A DNA stretch of 50,459 nucleotides, taken from NCBI GenBank assembly GCA_025965895.1, contig JAOPWC010000086.1, positions 1 to 50,459 on the forward strand, given 5' to 3'. Position 1 is the stretch's first letter, and every line of letters begins with the position of its first letter. Origin of the DNA: Mycobacterium sp. (lineage in GTDB: Bacteria > Actinomycetota > Actinomycetes > Mycobacteriales > Mycobacteriaceae). A program made the position numbers and the translations under genes. The notes beneath the pieces are model-generated. The model was not told the origin of the DNA. It was given only the letters and a program-made list of their open reading frames with translations, and made no database searches. Shown here piece after piece: positions 33,515-42,165 of this stretch.

Positions 33515-35254
33515 ATGCTGCTGGGACTGCTGCGACAGTACGTGCGGCCGTACCGACGGCTGATCGCGGTTGTCATGCTGCTGCAGGTGATCAGCACCCT
33601 GGCCTCGTTGTACCTGCCGACGGTCAACGCGGCGATCATCGACAACGGTGTCGCAAAGGGCGACACCCACACCATCGTCCAGCTCGGGGGGATGATGCTC
33701 GCCGTCAGCGGGCTGCAGGTGCTGTGCTCGGTCGGAGCCGTCTATTTCGGGTCGCGCACCGGCATGGGTTTCGGCCGTGATCTGCGGTCGGCGATCTTCC
33801 ACCACGTGACCGGCTTCTCGGCGCCGGAGACCGCGCGGTTCGGCGCGCCGTCGCTGCTGACCCGGACCACCAACGACGTCCAGCAGATCCAGATCCTGGT
33901 GCAGATGACCTGCACGATGCTGATCACCGCGCCGATCATGGGCATCGGGGGCATCTTCATGGCGGTGCACCAGGACGCGGCGCTGTCGTGGCTGCTGTTG
34001 GTCAGCGTTCCGGCGCTGGCGCTCGCCAATTACTGGATCGTGTCGCACCTGCTGCCCATCTTCCGCGGCATGCAGAAGCTGATCGACGGCATCAACCGCG
34101 TGATGCGGGAACAGCTCGCGGGCATCAGGGTGATCCGCGCGTTCGCGCGGGAGTCGTTCGAACGGATGCGATTCGCTGAAGCCAACCACGCCCTGTCGGA
34201 AACCGCGCTGGCCGCCGGGCGCTGGCAGGCAGTGATGCTGCCGGTCACCACGCTGGTGATCAACCTGTCCAGCGTCGGACTGATCTGGTTCGGCGGCCTG
34301 CGCATCGACTCGGGGCAGATGCAGGTGGGCTCCCTGATCGCGTTTCTGTCTTATTTCATGCAGATCCTGATGGCGGTCCTGATGGCGACGTTCATCCTGA
34401 TCATGCTCCCGCGCGCGTCGGTGTGTGCCGACCGGATCACCGAAATTCTTTCGACCGACTCGGCAATCACCAACCCGGAACACCCGGTGCGGCCGGACGC
34501 CGTCAACGGGGTGGTCCGCCTCCAGGCTGCGACGTTCTGCTACCCGGGCGCGGACCGGCCCGTGTTGCAGGAGGTCTCGCTCACCGCGCGGCCCGGCACC
34601 ACCACCGCGATCGTCGGCTCCACCGGGTCGGGAAAATCCACGCTGGTGTCTGTGATCTGCCGGCTCTACGACGTCACCGACGGCTCGGTGACCGTCGACG
34701 GCATCGACGTCCGTCACTACGACCTCGAACAGCTGTGGTCGGCCATAGGCCTTGTTCCACAACGCGGATACCTGTTTTCAGGCACCGTCGCCGAGAACCT
34801 GCGCTACGGCAACGCCGACGCAACCGACGCCGAGATGTGGGAGGCGCTGCGCGTCGCCGCGGCCGACGGGTTCGTCGGCGCGCATCCTGACGGCCTTCAG
34901 ATGCGGGTTTCGCAGGGCGGAATCAACTTCTCCGGCGGTCAGCGGCAGCGGCTGGCGATCGCCCGCGCCGTGATCCGCAGGCCCAAGGTGTACTTGTTCG
35001 ACGATGCGTTCTCCGCGCTTGACGTGCACACCGACGCGCAGGTGCGGGCGGCGTTGGGCGAGATGTCGGAGGATGCAACGGTCCTCATTGTGTCCCAACG
35101 CATCTCGACCGTGGCCGAAGCAGACCAGGTGATCGTGGTCGACGACGGGCGCATCGTCGGCGCAGGCACGCACGAATCGCTGCTCGCCGACTGCCCGACC
35201 TACGCCGAGTTCGTCGACTCGCAGGCAGTAGTCGCCGCCGAGAGTTCACGATGA
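33515..35254 (+). CDS. Heterodimeric ABC exporter subunit 1 (Rv1273c orthologue)
   Basis: 579 residues: a six-span membrane domain ([20 protein letters not shown] at the start) fused to an ATPase. Walker [10 protein letters not shown] and signature FSGGQRQRL are normal. Walker B ends FDDAF, with Asp in place of the catalytic Glu, and the switch residue is Gln in IVSQRIST. These changes mark the subunit carrying the degenerate half of a heterodimeric exporter. Start: ATG at 33515; an in-frame GTG at 33497 is possible. It overlaps the next gene by ATGA. Confidence 0.92.
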   Translation: MLLGLLRQYVRPYRRLIAVVMLLQVISTLASLYLPTVNAAIIDNGVAKGDTHTIVQLGGMMLAVSGLQVLCSVGAVYFGSRTGMGFGRDLRSAIFHHVTGFSAPETARFGAPSLLTRTTNDVQQIQILVQMTCTMLITAPIMGIGGIFMAVHQDAALSWLLLVSVPALALANYWIVSHLLPIFRGMQKLIDGINRVMREQLAGIRVIRAFARESFERMRFAEANHALSETALAAGRWQAVMLPVTTLVINLSSVGLIWFGGLRIDSGQMQVGSLIAFLSYFMQILMAVLMATFILIMLPRASVCADRITEILSTDSAITNPEHPVRPDAVNGVVRLQAATFCYPGADRPVLQEVSLTARPGTTTAIVGSTGSGKSTLVSVICRLYDVTDGSVTVDGIDVRHYDLEQLWSAIGLVPQRGYLFSGTVAENLRYGNADATDAEMWEALRVAAADGFVGAHPDGLQMRVSQGGINFSGGQRQRLAIARAVIRRPKVYLFDDAFSALDVHTDAQVRAALGEMSEDATVLIVSQRISTVAEADQVIVVDDGRIVGAGTHESLLADCPTYAEFVDSQAVVAAESSR

Positions 35255-37158
35255 CGGGTGCGCTGCGGCCGATGCGAGGCGTGATACAGGCCCCCACCGA
35301 GCGGTCACGCGATTTCCGCGGCACGGTGGTCCGGTTGGTCAAGCGGCTGACACCGCAGCGCCGGCTGACCGCGGCGGTGATCGTGCTGGGCGTCGGCGGC
35401 GTCGCGCTCAATGTGGTCGGGCCGCGAGTCCTCGGACACGCCACCGACCTGCTGTTCAACGGCGTGATCGGACGCCACCTGCCTGCCGGGATCACGAAGG
35501 AGCAGGCGATCGCGGCGGCGCGCGCCCGGGGAGACGACACGTTTGCCGACCTGCTGTCCGGCATGAACGTCAGACCTGGAGTCGGCGTCGACTTCGGCGC
35601 CGTCGGCTGCACGCTGCTGCTGGCGCTGGCCTTGTATCTGCTTGGTGCTCTGCTGATCTGGGGCCAGGCGCGGCTGCTGAACATCACGGTGCAACGCACC
35701 ATCATGGCGCTGCGGTCCGACGTCGAGGACAAGGTGCACCGAATGCCCTTGTCGTATTTCGATTCCCGCCAGCGCGGTGAGCTGCTCAGCCGGGTCACCA
35801 ACGACATCGACAATGTGCAGACATCGCTGTCGCTGACGATCAGCCAATTGCTCACCTCGCTGCTGACCGTGGTGGCGGTGCTGGTGATGATGCTGACGAT
35901 GTCGCCGCTGTTGGCGGTGATCACGCTGACGACGGTGCCGCTGTCGCTGTGGGTAACCCGCGCGATCGCGCGGCGCTCGCAGCGGCTTTTCGTCGCGCAG
36001 TGGGCCAACACCGGGCGGCTCAACGCCCACATCGAGGAGACGTACAGCGGCTTCACACTGGTGAAGACATTCGGGCACCGGGCGAGCGCGGAAGAGCAGT
36101 TCCGCGACTTCAACGCCGACGTGTACCACGCGAGCTTCGGCGCGCAATTCTTGTCCGGCCTGGTATCACCCGCCACGATGTTCATCGGTAACCTCAGCTA
36201 CGTGGCCGTCGCGGTGGTGGGCGGACTTCAGGTCGCCACCGGTCAGATCACACTGGGCAACATCCAGGCGTTCACCCAGTACGTCCGCCAGTTCAACCAG
36301 CCGCTCACCCAGGTCTCAGGGATGTACAACACGCTTCAATCCGGGATGGCGAGCGCTGAAAGGGTTTTCGACCTGCTCGATGCGCCGGAACAGACGCCCG
36401 ACCCCCCGGTCCTCCTACCGTCCGCGAATGGGCAGGGCCGAAGCGGGCGGGTGGAGTTCGAGCACGTCAATTTCAGCTACCGTCCCGGCACGCCGGTCAT
36501 TGAGGATTTGTCGCTGGTCGCCGAGCCGGGAAGCACGGTGGCGATTGTGGGACCGACAGGCGCGGGAAAGACCACGCTGGTGAATTTGTTGATGCGGTTC
36601 TACGAGGTCGACTCGGGACGGATTCTCGTCGACGGGGTGAACATTGCCACGGTGAGCCGGCATTCGCTGCGTTCCGGTATCGGAATGGTGTTGCAGGACA
36701 CCTGGCTGTTCGGGGGGACGATCGCGGAGAACATCGGATACGGCCGACCAAGCGCCGGCCGCGACGAGATCGTCGAGGCGGCCAAGAGCGCCTACGTGGA
36801 TCGGTTCGTGCACACCCTTCCCGACGGCTACGACAGCTGGGTCAGCGATGACGGCGGGAATATCAGTGCCGGCGAGAAGCAGCTGATCACTATTGCGCGG
36901 GCGTTCCTCGCCCGCCCGCAACTGCTGATACTTGATGAGGCCACCAGCTCGGTGGACACCCGCACCGAGGTGCTGATTCAGCACGCGATGGGCGAACTTC
37001 GTCGTGACCGGACGAGTTTTATCATCGCTCACCGGCTTTCGACGATTCGCGATGCTGATGTGATCCTGGTGATGGAGGCCGGCAGGATCGTCGAGCATGG
37101 CAGCCACGCCGAGCTGCTGGGCCGCCGGGGCGCGTACTACGAGATGACGCGCGTCTAG
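35251..37158 (+). CDS. Heterodimeric ABC exporter subunit 2 (Rv1272c orthologue)
   Basis: 635 residues, longer than its partner because of an extracellular insert after TM1 (about 65-110). Walker [10 protein letters not shown]; Walker [10 protein letters not shown] with catalytic Glu; switch His in IIAHRLST; signature ISAGEKQ, the non-standard form expected opposite the partner's Walker A. So it supplies the active catalytic Glu and His. The pair likely exports a drug or lipid. ATG overlaps the first subunit's stop. Its TAG overlaps that of the convergent exonuclease in CTAG. Confidence 0.92.
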   Translation: MTGALRPMRGVIQAPTERSRDFRGTVVRLVKRLTPQRRLTAAVIVLGVGGVALNVVGPRVLGHATDLLFNGVIGRHLPAGITKEQAIAAARARGDDTFADLLSGMNVRPGVGVDFGAVGCTLLLALALYLLGALLIWGQARLLNITVQRTIMALRSDVEDKVHRMPLSYFDSRQRGELLSRVTNDIDNVQTSLSLTISQLLTSLLTVVAVLVMMLTMSPLLAVITLTTVPLSLWVTRAIARRSQRLFVAQWANTGRLNAHIEETYSGFTLVKTFGHRASAEEQFRDFNADVYHASFGAQFLSGLVSPATMFIGNLSYVAVAVVGGLQVATGQITLGNIQAFTQYVRQFNQPLTQVSGMYNTLQSGMASAERVFDLLDAPEQTPDPPVLLPSANGQGRSGRVEFEHVNFSYRPGTPVIEDLSLVAEPGSTVAIVGPTGAGKTTLVNLLMRFYEVDSGRILVDGVNIATVSRHSLRSGIGMVLQDTWLFGGTIAENIGYGRPSAGRDEIVEAAKSAYVDRFVHTLPDGYDSWVSDDGGNISAGEKQLITIARAFLARPQLLILDEATSSVDTRTEVLIQHAMGELRRDRTSFIIAHRLSTIRDADVILVMEAGRIVEHGSHAELLGRRGAYYEMTRV

Positions 37159-37712
37159 CTCATGATCCTGTCGTACAGGTCGGACACCCACTTGACGTCG
37201 CCGACCGCGGTGTGGCGCTCATACCGGCCGGGGTCGATGCCAAGTTCCCGACTGAGCTGCTCGCCGTTCAGTGGAACGCACACCCGTTGACCGGTGCCCG
37301 TCAGATAACCGGCGGCCAGCGCCTCAACGTCGAGCACAGTGTAGAGATGAGGCGCCAGAATCCCGTAGCGATGCAGCATCTTCGTCAGGTGCAGCGAATC
37401 AAACGTCGGCACCGCGCCGACCATCACAGCATCGCCGCCAAGGAACTCTGCAATCGCTATCGCGGCACGTTTGCGGGGCCAGCGATCTTCCGGTGACCCC
37501 CTTCGCGCTAGGTACTGCGACCTGAACGGGTCGGGAAGGCCTGTGGCAGCCCGCATTTCGTCGTGCTCGATAAGCATGTGCAGCCAGGACGACCAGCCGT
37601 CGGTGTATCGTCGCAGTCCGGCGAATTCCCAGATTTCGTCGTCGGGACGTAGTCCGGTGCATTCGGTGTCGACGAATACCAGGTCGGTATTGATCGCGCT
37701 TTCGGGGGTCAC
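37155..37712 (-). CDS. 3'-5' exonuclease, DEDDh (RNase T/DnaQ-like) fold
   Basis: 185 residues. FVDTECTGL is ExoI (DxE); [11 protein letters not shown] carries the middle Asp; [15 protein letters not shown] is ExoIII with the His-x4-Asp pair. No polymerase or other domain is attached, so it would trim DNA or RNA 3' ends alone. Start: GTG at 37712 (the only start before homology). A four-codon frame (MPVG) ends across this GTG, a weaker version of the uORF pattern seen elsewhere. Confidence 0.8.
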   Translation of the reverse strand: MTPESAINTDLVFVDTECTGLRPDDEIWEFAGLRRYTDGWSSWLHMLIEHDEMRAATGLPDPFRSQYLARRGSPEDRWPRKRAAIAIAEFLGGDAVMVGAVPTFDSLHLTKMLHRYGILAPHLYTVLDVEALAAGYLTGTGQRVCVPLNGEQLSRELGIDPGRYERHTAVGDVKWVSDLYDRIMS

Positions 37713-37733
37713 CCGACAGGCATAGCAGCTGCC

Positions 37734-38300
37734 CTAGAGTTCTGGGCCCTCAGCACGGAGGTTGTCGACCTCCGACATCGCTTCGCGCAGCTTCGCCAGC
37801 CATTCCTCGGTGTGCTCGCCGACGAGCTTCACCGACCAGGCAAGCGCGTCGGACCGCGACCGCGCGACGCCCGCGTCGACCAACGTGTCCAGGACTTGCC
37901 GCTCGGGCTGCCGAAGACGTGTCATCACGGGCACAGCAACGTTGGTGAACATGATCCGCTCACCGCCGACCTCGACTCCCCAGGACACGGTGCGGCCATA
38001 CCGCGCCTGAGCTTCGTCTGCGATCCGCATCCGGTCGGCACGGGTCTCCTCACGGAAGCGGGAGGCCCGGCCGGCGCTGCGCGCGTCGGCCCCTTCTCCT
38101 TCGGCGCCCTCGGGTTCGGGAAGGCGCCCGATGACAGTGATTTCCTCACGGTCGATCACGACCTGCGGGTCTTCGGTGAACCAGCCGTCGGGCAGCCGCC
38201 CGGCGAACCAGTCGGGAGCGTCGCTGGCGTCCGGCTGCTGGGCCTGCTGCCATCCGCCTGGGCGGCCGAAACGGCGGCCATGTGCATGATGTGCTTTCAT
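37734..38300 (-). CDS. Conserved mycobacterial protein with a possible ribbon-helix-helix end
   Basis: 188 residues. The first half is Gly/Pro/Asp-rich (FGRPGGWQQAQQ, WFAGRLPDGWF). The C-terminal 55 residues (VLDTLVDAGVARSRSDALAWSVKLVGEH) look like a ribbon-helix-helix (CopG-like) dimer or a cooperative helix pair. No enzyme motif. I do not recognise a defined function. ATG at 38300 follows three TTACA units, which a ribbon-helix-helix protein could bind to control itself; that is inference. Confidence 0.7.
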   Translation of the reverse strand: MKAHHAHGRRFGRPGGWQQAQQPDASDAPDWFAGRLPDGWFTEDPQVVIDREEITVIGRLPEPEGAEGEGADARSAGRASRFREETRADRMRIADEAQARYGRTVSWGVEVGGERIMFTNVAVPVMTRLRQPERQVLDTLVDAGVARSRSDALAWSVKLVGEHTEEWLAKLREAMSEVDNLRAEGPEL

Positions 38301-38302
38301 AC

Positions 38303-38323
38303 TTACATGATTACACCGTTACA
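38303..38323. promoter_or_regulatory. Three TTACA units at 8-bp spacing
   Basis: TTACA occurs at 38303, 38311 and 38319, separated by 3 bases each (TGA, CCG). The array sits 2 bp upstream of the ATG at 38300 and overlaps the probable promoter. Tandem direct repeats with a fixed short period are typical ribbon-helix-helix operators. Confidence 0.55.
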
Positions 38324-38375
38324 CACCTGTTGAGACGGCTTTCTCCCAGGGCGAAACGCGGTTGGTTTGCGCCCG

Positions 38376-38579
38376 TTAACGCTTGCGCAGGATGAGCGCG
38401 GCGCCGCTGACCGCCGCGACGGCGAGCAACAGAACCGCCCAACCGGCACCTGCAGCCCACCACACCAGCGCCACCGCGATTAGGGCCGGTGAGGTCGCAA
38501 AAAGCACCATCAGCGGATGCTGCCTGATGACCGCCGCTGCGCTTCGCGCGCGAACCCGATCGATTTCTCTGCCTGACAT
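38376..38579 (-). CDS. Small membrane protein (67 residues)
   Basis: MSGREIDRVRARSAAAVIRQ is a basic cytoplasmic start, followed by two hydrophobic helices (LMVLFATSPALIAVALVWWA and WAVLLLAVAAVSGAALIL) and a basic end RKR. It is probably a two-span inner-membrane protein with both ends inside. ATG at 38579 is chosen because codons upstream to 38669 are not hydrophobic or conserved-looking. Function unknown. Confidence 0.6.
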   Translation of the reverse strand: MSGREIDRVRARSAAAVIRQHPLMVLFATSPALIAVALVWWAAGAGWAVLLLAVAAVSGAALILRKR

Positions 38580-38677
38580 GACACAAGGATGCCAGCCTGC
38601 CGGAACCTGCTCGCGCATACCAGGCGTCATCACATGCGTATAGAACGTTACCGACCGTATCGCTGACACCGTTTAGT

Positions 38678-38980
38678 TTAGGGGGCGTCTTCCTCGCCGT
38701 CTGGTTTCAGCAGCTGCTCGGGGTGGTGGAGGGTGTTGGTGCGGGGTTGGCCGGTGTCTTGGTGGGGTGGGGGGATCCATTCGGTGTGTCCGTCGGCGCG
38801 GTTGCGGGTTGTCCAGCCGCCGGGTTTGAGCAGGCGGTGATGCGGTGCGCAGGCGAAGGTGAGGTTGTCGATGTCGGTGCGCCCGTCATCGGCCCATTCC
38901 TCGACGTGATGCACTTTGCACAGGTAGCCCGGGACGTCGCAGCCCGGTGCGGTGCAGCCGCGGTCGGTGGCGTGACCGTT
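38678..38980 (-). pseudogene. 13E12/DUF222-HNH protein, C-terminal half
   Basis: DRGCTAPGCDVPGYLCKVHHVEEW, then NLTFACAPHHRLL and TEWIPPPHQ, is the HNH endonuclease end of the REP13E12 family. Homology begins abruptly at about 38980; upstream frames are unrelated. The missing part just before this point (ending QRIVL) is found at 50223-50459 on the same strand, so the gene may have been split by an insertion. Confidence 0.85.
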
Positions 38981-39021
38981 TAGGTTGTGCACCCTATTCC
39001 GGTTCGGACTACTCGACGTGC

Positions 39022-39171
39022 CTACCAACCTTGTGCGTCCATGCCGAAGTTGCTGCGGAGGGTTTCCCCATTTGGCTTCCCGCCGAGAGCGACGGAGATT
39101 TGGTCCCAGGACCACTCTGCGGCGCGGGCCTTCCGTAACGCCAGCGCAATTGCATTCTGATGGTGGTCCAT
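39022..39171 (-). CDS. Small helix-turn-helix-like ORF
   Basis: 49 residues: MDHHQNAIALALRKARAAEW then SWDQISVALGGKPNGETLRS. The pattern RKARAAxWSWDQIxxALG resembles short actinobacterial DNA-binding helices (AR.AG.SW..IG.aLG). The frame stays open upstream (NRQALVL before the Met), so the true start is uncertain and the piece may be a fragment. It lies directly inside the left edge of the possible 13E12 insertion, where a small directionality factor might be expected. Confidence 0.35.
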   Translation of the reverse strand: MDHHQNAIALALRKARAAEWSWDQISVALGGKPNGETLRSNFGMDAQGW

Positions 39172-39269
39172 GAGAACAAGCGCCTGGCGGTTCAGGGGGA
39201 GCCATTGGCGATTCGGAGGCCGACCCGTGTGGAAAACCTTGTCCCACCTCGGAAAAAGGAGATACTGAG

Positions 39270-40997
39270 GTGGTGCCCCAAGGACAGCCCGACCGCCCTG
39301 GTTGGTCGCTGCTCGGCACGCTGAGGCCCTCGAAGGTTACTTCGCTCGGCGCCGCCTTGACGCTGGCTGCCGTGTTCCTGGTCGTCGAGGCCGTTCTCGT
39401 GGTTTTGCTCAAGCAAGTCGATCCTCGGGATCCCGTCGGCATCGTCATCGCCCTGTTGATGGCCGCGGCGTTGTTTGCCAATTTCGTGGCGGGTGTCGCG
39501 GCGGCGCGAGCGGCCAACGCGGCCCGCCGCCAAGAGGCCGAGCTGGCGGCCGAGCTGGCTCGGCTGATGTTGCGCACCGGCGATCTGCAGTCGGCCCTGA
39601 ATCGGGTGGCCCACCAACTGGCGCAAGACCTGAAATTACCCTTCGCCTCACTCGAGCTCGACGAGGTCGATGGGGATGAGCGGCGCTGGGCCATACCGTT
39701 GCGTAACGGGACCTCCGTGCTTGGCACGCTGTTGGTGCCGGCGGATATCCCCAAGGCGACGCAACAACGCTTGCAGCAGCGGATCGTGCCCTCATTGACG
39801 GCGCTGCTTGGCGCCGCACGCGATCGCGATGCGATTGACAGGGCACTGACAGCAAGCGGCGACATGCTCGCCGTGCTGGCCGAACAGCAGAAGGCGCTGC
39901 GGCGGGTTGCCACGCTCGTGGCGTGCGGGTTCAGCCCGGAGGAGGTTTTCTCGTCGGTGGCCGAGGAGATGGCGCTCTGTCTGCATGCCGAAGATGCCGA
40001 GGTGCTTCGCTACGAGCCCGACAGCACGGCCACTGTCGTCGGCTGCTGCGCCGAGCTTGGCGAACAGTACTTCTTCGTAGGCGAGCGGATCAGCCTCGAT
40101 GGCGACGGCGTGGCGGCGAGGGTGTTACACACGCTGCGGACCTCTCGGATGGATGGCTATAAGAACGCCGCCCCCGGGTCGCTGGCCGGTCGTATTCGTG
40201 ACCTCGGTCTGCGGTCACAGGTGGGCGCCCCGATCATCGTGGATGGTCGCGTATGGGGGGTCGCACTGGTCGGGTCCTCGCGGCCTGAGCCGCTACCCGC
40301 CGACACTGAGGAGCGCATAAGCGACTTCGCCGAGCTTGTCGCCACCGCGATCCTCAACGCGGCCACCCGCGCCGAATTGATCGCGTCCCGCGCTCGCATC
40401 GTCGCGGCGGCCGACAGTGCCCGGCGTCGTCTGGAACGCGACCTGCATGACGGAGCCCAACAGCGGCTCGTGTCGCTTGCCCTGGAGCTGCGCTCGGCCG
40501 AAGCGTCAGTGCCCCACGGACTCGACGACAGCTTCCGCCAACAGCTGTCCGGAATCACGTCGGGTTTGACGGATCTAACGAACGACGTACAGGAGATATC
40601 CCGCGGAATCCATCCCGCGATCCTGTCGCACGGCGGACTCGGCCCGGCGCTCAATGTGTTGGCCAAACGCTCGGCGGTTCCGGTCACCCTCGATGTCGCG
40701 ATTGACCGGCGGATGGCCGAACCTGTCGAGCTCGCGGGTTACTACGTGGTGGCCGAGGCGTTGACCAATGCCGCCAAGCATGCGGACGCCTCGGAAGTGA
40801 GCGTGCGCGCCGAAACCAGGGATTGCAGCCTGCATATCTCGATCCGCGACGACGGAATCGGCGGAGCCAACTTCGGTAAAGGCTCCGGACTTATTGGCCT
40901 CAAAGACCGTGTCGAAGCGCTCAGTGGTCAGATGCAGCTCGCCAGTCACCCCGGAAGCGGCACCTCGATCGATATCAGGATCCCGCTCGGCCAGTGA
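39270..40997 (+). CDS. Sensor histidine kinase, NarL-type (GAF + HisKA_3)
   Basis: 575 residues. Two N-terminal membrane helices (LGAALTLAAVFLVVEAVLVVLL and IVIALLMAAALFANFVAGVA), a helical linker, a GAF domain (about 215-370, VATLVACGFSPEEVF...GAPIIVDGRVWGVALVGS), then HisKA_3 with RRRLERDLHDGAQQRL (phospho-His393) and an HATPase with EALTNAAKHADA and DDGIGG. Start: GTG at 39270 with GGAG upstream. No response regulator is next to it, so its partner is elsewhere. Confidence 0.9.
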   Translation: MVPQGQPDRPGWSLLGTLRPSKVTSLGAALTLAAVFLVVEAVLVVLLKQVDPRDPVGIVIALLMAAALFANFVAGVAAARAANAARRQEAELAAELARLMLRTGDLQSALNRVAHQLAQDLKLPFASLELDEVDGDERRWAIPLRNGTSVLGTLLVPADIPKATQQRLQQRIVPSLTALLGAARDRDAIDRALTASGDMLAVLAEQQKALRRVATLVACGFSPEEVFSSVAEEMALCLHAEDAEVLRYEPDSTATVVGCCAELGEQYFFVGERISLDGDGVAARVLHTLRTSRMDGYKNAAPGSLAGRIRDLGLRSQVGAPIIVDGRVWGVALVGSSRPEPLPADTEERISDFAELVATAILNAATRAELIASRARIVAAADSARRRLERDLHDGAQQRLVSLALELRSAEASVPHGLDDSFRQQLSGITSGLTDLTNDVQEISRGIHPAILSHGGLGPALNVLAKRSAVPVTLDVAIDRRMAEPVELAGYYVVAEALTNAAKHADASEVSVRAETRDCSLHISIRDDGIGGANFGKGSGLIGLKDRVEALSGQMQLASHPGSGTSIDIRIPLGQ

Positions 40998-41282
40998 TCA
41001 TCGCTGGCCATGTCAGCGGCGGCTCCGGCGCGGTGCGCCCGCTGACCTGGCGAGCGTCCTGGATCGCGGCCAACGGTGGCGTTCCACCGCGGCGAAAGGT
41101 CGATTCGAAACTGGCCGCCAGTGAACCCCCGGTCAAGACGACCTGGATCGATGGGCGGCTGGGGCTACATCAGCGACCATCCCGAGGAGAAGTGGTACCG
41201 GGACGACAGACCGTTTTACATGTCCAACGCATCTGAAAACCGAAAACCCTTCGCACAGCAGCAAACTTGGGCCAGGACTTAG
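40998..41282. other. No supported gene
   Basis: An open plus-strand frame ([20 protein letters not shown] region, 41156-41282) has no family features that I can name. It may be the tail of a decayed gene. Confidence 0.35.
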
Positions 41283-41389
41283 GTGGCCGATGTGCTCGAC
41301 GACATGACCCTCGGCATGGCCATGCTTGGGTGTTGTGCATCGGCTACGCCGGTTTCGTCCGGTGGAGGATCCACCTGAAGGGCGGCTAG
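41283..41389 (+). pseudogene. Frameshifted small membrane protein
   Basis: GTG at 41283 opens [16 protein letters not shown] one-base frame change near GGGTG (41331) is needed to continue as [19 protein letters not shown] and stop at 41387-41389. The combined peptide has one membrane helix and a basic end, like small mycobacterial membrane proteins. Evidence is thin. Confidence 0.3.
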
Positions 41390-41548
41390 GGATCCCCGTT
41401 GAGGTATCGATCGGGTGGAAATAGCCGTTGGTTCGCGGCTTGCCGAATTCCAGCTGCGGCGGCGGGATCCACTCGGTGGTGCCGTCGTGGCGTTTTCGGG
41501 TGATCCAGCCCTGTTCGGCGAGGCCGTTGTGGGTTTTGCAGGCGACGG
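41386..41548 (-). pseudogene. 13E12/DUF222-HNH protein tail fragment
   Basis: The minus strand reads [20 protein letters not shown] then [19 protein letters not shown] and ends at TAG 41388-41386. This is the last 50 residues of a second 13E12-type protein; the HNH motif itself is missing. Its stop overlaps the stop of the convergent membrane-protein relic. Confidence 0.75.
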
Positions 41549-41596
41549 GTCAGGTTAGTGACAAGTCGTTAATCTGCCCCCTCCAGAGCGAAGGCT

Positions 41597-41648
41597 GGTC
41601 CTAAGGACCGACCGATTCAATCCCAGTTCCGCGCACAAGTATTTGTGC
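41597..41648. promoter_or_regulatory. Two inverted repeats upstream of a small gene
   Basis: GGTCC-TAA-GGACC (41597-41609) and GCACAA-GTAT-TTGTGC (41633-41648) are perfect inverted repeats. A further GCACAA half site lies at 41676-41681. They precede the small ORF at 41739 and may be its operators. Confidence 0.5.
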
Positions 41649-41738
41649 AGCTCAGAGCAGGTATTTAGACTCGCTGCACAAATTGCCAAGACGACACCGG
41701 GACAACGGGGCAGGCTGGCAACCGACAGGAGCCACCCG

Positions 41739-41963
41739 ATGACCCACCGCATGCCTACAGTCGACGAACTGGCAGAACTTTGCCTCCCGGGCGCGCGGAT
41801 CGAGCGGCACCAACTCATGGGCGAGATCAACTCCCACGACTTGACAGGGGTCGAGATGATGGCCCTGCTGGCCGTGCTGCGGCCGGCGGTCGACAGGCTG
41901 CGGCCGGTGTCGCCACCCGCGCAGCTCGGCCTTGTCCGCGAGGGCCGTGAAGGCTCGCGTTAG
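41739..41963 (+). CDS. Small protein of unknown function (74 residues)
   Basis: MTHRMPTVDELAELCLPGAR followed by ERHQLMGEINSHDLTGVEMMALLAVLRPAV. The composition is soluble and helical, with a possible helix-turn-helix around GVEMMALL. ATG at 41739 has AGGAG seven bases upstream, which favours it over the in-frame ATG at 41643. Two inverted repeats upstream suggest regulation. No family recognised. Confidence 0.55.
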   Translation: MTHRMPTVDELAELCLPGARIERHQLMGEINSHDLTGVEMMALLAVLRPAVDRLRPVSPPAQLGLVREGREGSR

Positions 41964-42165
41964 GAGCCATCCAGCCCGAACAGTCGTCCCGCCATCCTGG
42001 TTGGGTGGCGGGCCGACTGCTGTGCTGGCCGTTCTCCTACGGCGTTACTGCGGCGCCGCTGCGGCCCGTCTGGATCGCGGTGACGTTGAAGCGGAATCCG
42101 CACCGGGCGGTGCGGCACTACACCCATACTGGTGGCGGCTGCCGCCGGCAGCCGAGGAGGCCCGG

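Noticed and set aside
33452..34762. 436-codon minus-strand frame
   Set aside because: Antisense to the ABC exporter subunit; extremely His/Gln/Arg rich.
37709..37724. Four-codon frame overlapping the exonuclease GTG as a further leaderless uORF
   Set aside because: The overlap is real, but the upstream hexamer TAGGGC lacks the final T of the -10 box, so it is too weak to list with the other three.
38996..39913. Upstream extension of the 13E12 HNH frame
   Set aside because: The frame is open but mostly antisense to the sensor kinase and has no DUF222 features; homology starts only near 38980.
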